From an uncultured Chlamydiae bacterium (GTDB lineage Bacteria; Chlamydiota; Chlamydiia; Chlamydiales; SM23-39): a stretch of DNA of 6,495 nt. The stretch lies in assembly GCA_903909295.1 (NCBI GenBank), contig CAIVVG010000158.1, positions 1 through 6,495 on the forward strand. The letters run 5' to 3'. The notes beneath the pieces are model-generated. The model searched no databases and had not been told where the DNA came from. It saw only the letters and a list, made by a program, of their open reading frames with translations. Shown one piece after another: positions 5,427 to 6,495 of the stretch. The position numbers and the translations under genes are program-made. Every line of letters starts with the position of its first letter. The first letter of the stretch is position 1.

Positions 5427-5432
5427 ATATGA
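5304..5432 (+). other. Leader frame of element copy 2, stop on rdgB ATG
   Basis: The TTG at 5304 follows AAGGAGG (5287-5293) and opens a 42-residue frame starting GQAKPALEEAQPKGLGD after the start. It stops at TGA 5430-5432, overlapping the rdgB ATG (5429-5431) as ATGA. rdgB has only GAG at 5418-5420 as a ribosome site, so coupling to this frame is plausible. Copy 1 shows the same stop-on-start layout although an indel changes the last residues. A real peptide product is not supported by the substitution pattern. Confidence 0.25.
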
Positions 5433-6052
5433 AAGCCCCCACACCCCCTCTTCAGCTCGTTTTAGCCACCACCAACCTCCATAAGGTACGTGAATTTCGG
5501 ACGATGTTAAAGACTCTTTCCCGAGTCGACTTGCTTAGCCTCGCCGATTTCCCCTCCTATGTGCCCCCCGAAGAAACAGGGGCTACCTTTGAAGAAAATG
5601 CGGTTCTCAAAGCAACTCATGCCGCTAAGGCACTCAATCAGTGGGTGATCGCTGACGACTCTGGCCTTGTCGTCCCGGCGCTCAAAGGAGCTCCCGGAGT
5701 TTTTTCAGCTCGCTTTGCCGGCAAGGACGCCACCGATTTTGACAACCGGAAAAAATTACTCGATTTGATGCAGCACCTTCTCGACGATGATCGACAAGCA
5801 TTTTATGAATGCGTCATTGCATTTTCCTCTCCCTCTGGCCTAAGAAAATGTGTGAGAGGAACTTGCGAAGGGACCTTGCTGCAACAAGAAAGAGGCAGTA
5901 GTGGATTTGGCTACGACTCTCTTTTTATCAAACACGGCTACAGCAAAACATTTGCAGAAATTGAGGAATCGACCAAAAATCGGATCTCTCACCGCCGCAA
6001 AGCCTTGGACAAGGTTCTCCTTTCCTTGGAGTCTCTCATGAACTCATTGTAA
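5429..6052 (+). CDS. rdgB: Non-canonical purine NTP pyrophosphatase (RdgB/HAM1)
   Basis: This 207-residue protein hydrolyses dITP, ITP and XTP to the monophosphates and pyrophosphate, keeping deaminated purines out of DNA and RNA in the cytoplasm. The family motifs are all present: ATTNLHKVREF (13-23), ETGATFEENAVLKA (49-62), ADDSGLVVPALKGAPGVFSA (75-94) with the catalytic-site acidic pair Asp76/Asp77, GFGYDSLF (159-166), TFAEI and KNRISHRRKAL (183-193). Length matches the family (about 195-205). Start ATG 5429 is chosen because a GTG at 5378 would add 17 residues encoded by the repeat element. The gene follows greA by 192 bp and overlaps the next gene by one base, which suggests translational coupling downstream. 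Confidence 0.95.
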   Translation: MKAPTPPLQLVLATTNLHKVREFRTMLKTLSRVDLLSLADFPSYVPPEETGATFEENAVLKATHAAKALNQWVIADDSGLVVPALKGAPGVFSARFAGKDATDFDNRKKLLDLMQHLLDDDRQAFYECVIAFSSPSGLRKCVRGTCEGTLLQQERGSSGFGYDSLFIKHGYSKTFAEIEESTKNRISHRRKALDKVLLSLESLMNSL

Positions 6053-6495
6053 TGTACTATTACATCGATGGGTATAACCTGTTATTTCACTTTCTGACCC
6101 CTCGGCAAAATCTTAAAGCACTCCGCGGCGAAGTGGTTCTTTATCTTCAAAAACGGTTCTTCACCCTTCATCTGCAGGGGATGGTCGTCTTTGACGGTGC
6201 CCACAAACGCGATGAAGAGAGCGGCCTTTCTTATCCTAGCCCGCTGATTGTCGCTTACAGCCCCAAAGGGCAGACCGCTGACGAGTACATTTTAGAAGAG
6301 GTGAGCCGCACTAAACGACCCCAAAATTGCACGGTAGTGACGAACGATAGAACGCTTATTCTCCATGCCAAATCTTTAGGAGCGCAGACTCTATCCAATG
6401 CGGCGTTGATTCAGAGATTGAAAAAGAGGAAAAAGAAGGGGGGCGTGCCCAAAGAACCCCAAGAGACGGAACACCAAATTGAGCGGCTCTCTAAA
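6052..6495 (+). CDS. NYN/PIN-domain YacP-like ribonuclease, 3' truncated by window
   Basis: The first 148 residues are visible and no stop occurs before the window edge. The protein begins MYYYIDGYNLLF, the hallmark of YacP-like NYN (PIN-fold) proteins, and continues with VVFDGAHKRDE, SPKGQTADEYILEEV and CTVVTNDRTLILHAKSLGA. Asp6, Asp48, Asp77 and Asp99 match the acidic metal-binding positions expected of an active nuclease. B. subtilis YacP (Rae1) is a ribosome-associated mRNA endonuclease; whether this protein cuts the same targets is not known. A lysine-rich stretch (KKRKKKGG, near residue 126) follows the domain. ATG 6052 overlaps the rdgB stop as TAATG, so the two are almost certainly translated from one message. 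Family lengths of about 165-180 suggest only a short tail is missing. Confidence 0.85.
   Translation, partial: MYYYIDGYNLLFHFLTPRQNLKALRGEVVLYLQKRFFTLHLQGMVVFDGAHKRDEESGLSYPSPLIVAYSPKGQTADEYILEEVSRTKRPQNCTVVTNDRTLILHAKSLGAQTLSNAALIQRLKKRKKKGGVPKEPQETEHQIERLSK

Noticed and set aside
5378..5428. A GTG start at 5378 for RdgB.
   Set aside because: It would add 17 residues from the repeat; the conserved N-terminal strand with ATTNLHK is correctly placed from ATG 5429.

Overview
The window looks like a piece of an environmental (Parachlamydia/Waddlia/Simkania-like) chlamydial chromosome. The main reason is the 722-residue GreA: a roughly 570-residue helical N-terminal extension in front of a normal GreA domain is the architecture known from Chlamydiae. 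A possible broken F-box ORF at the left end would also fit these amoeba-associated chlamydiae. The species cannot be named from this sequence.

Layout. 1-480 is a gene-poor strip. It holds an imperfect palindrome with a 9-bp G/C core, a short tandem motif of a kind seen in many bacterial genomes, a 17-bp perfect palindrome, a TATAAT box, a possible frameshifted F-box remnant and a probable terminator for the next gene. 481-2637 (minus) encodes a complete YjbH-family outer-membrane/exopolysaccharide protein with a signal peptide. 2638-3067 is a divergent intergenic region with two separate repeat structures: a perfect 32-bp inverted repeat around a 79-bp loop (2685-2827), and copy 1 of a 172-bp dispersed element (2884-3055). 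3068-5236 (plus) is greA. 5237-5428 holds copy 2 of the element (5254-5426). 5429-6052 is rdgB (non-canonical purine NTP pyrophosphatase). It overlaps by one base an NYN/YacP-like nuclease gene that runs off the right edge (6052-6495).

How the parts fit. greA, rdgB and the yacP-like gene share one strand with no convincing terminator between them, so they may be partly co-transcribed. Each element copy lies just downstream of a promoter-like pair and ends 2-12 bases before a start codon, so each would be transcribed as a structured 5' leader.

Most interesting signal. The two copies are about 89% identical and end in long terminal inverted repeats that can form a closing stem. The differences inside that stem mostly preserve pairing, including one compensatory A-T to G-C change. 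Each copy also carries an AAGGAGG followed by a short open frame whose stop codon overlaps the start codon of the downstream gene. This could be a MITE-like element that became a leader, or a cis-acting RNA family. The 32-bp inverted repeat beside yjbH is a second candidate system: inverting its loop would place a strong Shine-Dalgarno and ATG in frame with yjbH.
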